From positions 1-13,761 of the forward strand of contig CALGZY010000295.1 of the NCBI GenBank assembly GCA_937934355.1: 13,761 nucleotides of DNA. The letters run 5' to 3'. Below are positions 13,599 through 13,761 of this stretch, piece after piece. The position numbers were made by a program, and so were the translations under genes. This DNA comes from an uncultured Collinsella sp. Lineage in GTDB: Bacteria; Actinomycetota; Coriobacteriia; Coriobacteriales; Coriobacteriaceae. Below the pieces are notes generated by a model. The model made no database searches and had not been told where the DNA came from. It saw only the letters and a program-made list of their open reading frames with translations. The stretch's first letter is position 1, and each line of letters opens with the position of its first letter.

Positions 13599-13761
13599 GC
13601 GGGGCTCTCCTCAAAATAATGGTGGATGCCAACGTATGGGTTGATTCGTTTTGCGCCGACCATGCCGAGTCGCTTGCCGCGCGTGCGTTTATTGGGCAGG
13701 CAGCGGAATCGGGCGCGGCGCTGCTCTTTCCGGTGCATATCGCCAAGGACGTGCTGTACGT
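13595..13761 (+). CDS. PIN-domain toxin, 5' part only
   Basis: An open frame starts with GTG overlapping the antitoxin stop (GTGA) and continues for 55 codons to the window edge. It reads MSGALLKIMVDANVWVDSF and onward, with Asp11 in the VDANVWVD strand that begins PIN RNase domains and binds the catalytic metal; a hydrophobic strand ALLFPVHIAKDVLY follows. AAGGGG (13581-13586) lies eight bases before GTG. An internal ATG at codon 9 is less likely because it lacks a binding site. The toxin should cut RNA, possibly tRNA or rRNA, and be held by the upstream antitoxin. Pairing a RelB/DinJ-like antitoxin with a PIN toxin, rather than RelE/YafQ, is a known but less common mix. The remaining catalytic acids lie outside the window, so activity cannot be judged. 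Confidence 0.75.
   Translation, partial: MSGALLKIMVDANVWVDSFCADHAESLAARAFIGQAAESGAALLFPVHIAKDVLY

Overview
The window looks like high-G+C Gram-positive chromosome, most likely from a gut Coriobacteriia (Collinsella-like). The reasons are G/C-rich third codon positions, a gatCAB operon in C-A-B order, a membrane sortase, and a small DUF6110-like protein paired with a heavy-metal P-type ATPase. The genus is my inference; nothing in the window proves it.

Layout, left to right. At 1-480, a strong intrinsic terminator closes an upstream unit, followed by a 50-residue single-pass membrane protein (289-441) with its own hairpin. At 703-1641 is a class C-like sortase with no pilin gene beside it. 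The gap at 1642-1987 is packed with repeats: two perfect hairpins, one carrying a GGACAGGCA loop, and a degenerate 21-bp tandem repeat. At 1988-5489 gatC, gatA and gatB are translationally coupled through two TAATG junctions; they encode the tRNA-dependent amidotransferase, and GatB carries an unusual insertion of about 65 residues. The gap at 5490-5834 holds a 31-bp perfect inverted repeat around a terminator, plus a tandem duplication with further terminators.

The right half looks like a metal or metallophore transport neighbourhood. An AraC-family regulator (minus strand, 5835-6839) is divergent from two directly abutting ABC half-transporter genes (6954-10538). The first has the TAFADPEN D-loop typical of IrtA/YbtP-type siderophore transporters. 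Next come a small glycine-zipper membrane protein (10762-11007) resembling DUF6110/PacL proteins and a P1B-type ATPase (11026-13101) with an N-terminal HMA_2-like domain and an SCA membrane motif in place of CPC. The divergent ABC promoter region and the ATPase promoter share a 13/16 match to GTTAGCCATGGCTCAC, which suggests one metalloregulator for both units.

A 16-bp-stem terminator closes the ATPase unit. It is followed by a toxin-antitoxin locus: a consensus-like promoter laced with three GCTAGC boxes, a RelB/DinJ-like antitoxin interrupted by an in-frame TAG at codon 17, and the start of an overlapping PIN-domain toxin gene that runs off the window. A good Shine-Dalgarno and a TTG codon just after the TAG could allow a shortened antitoxin to be made.
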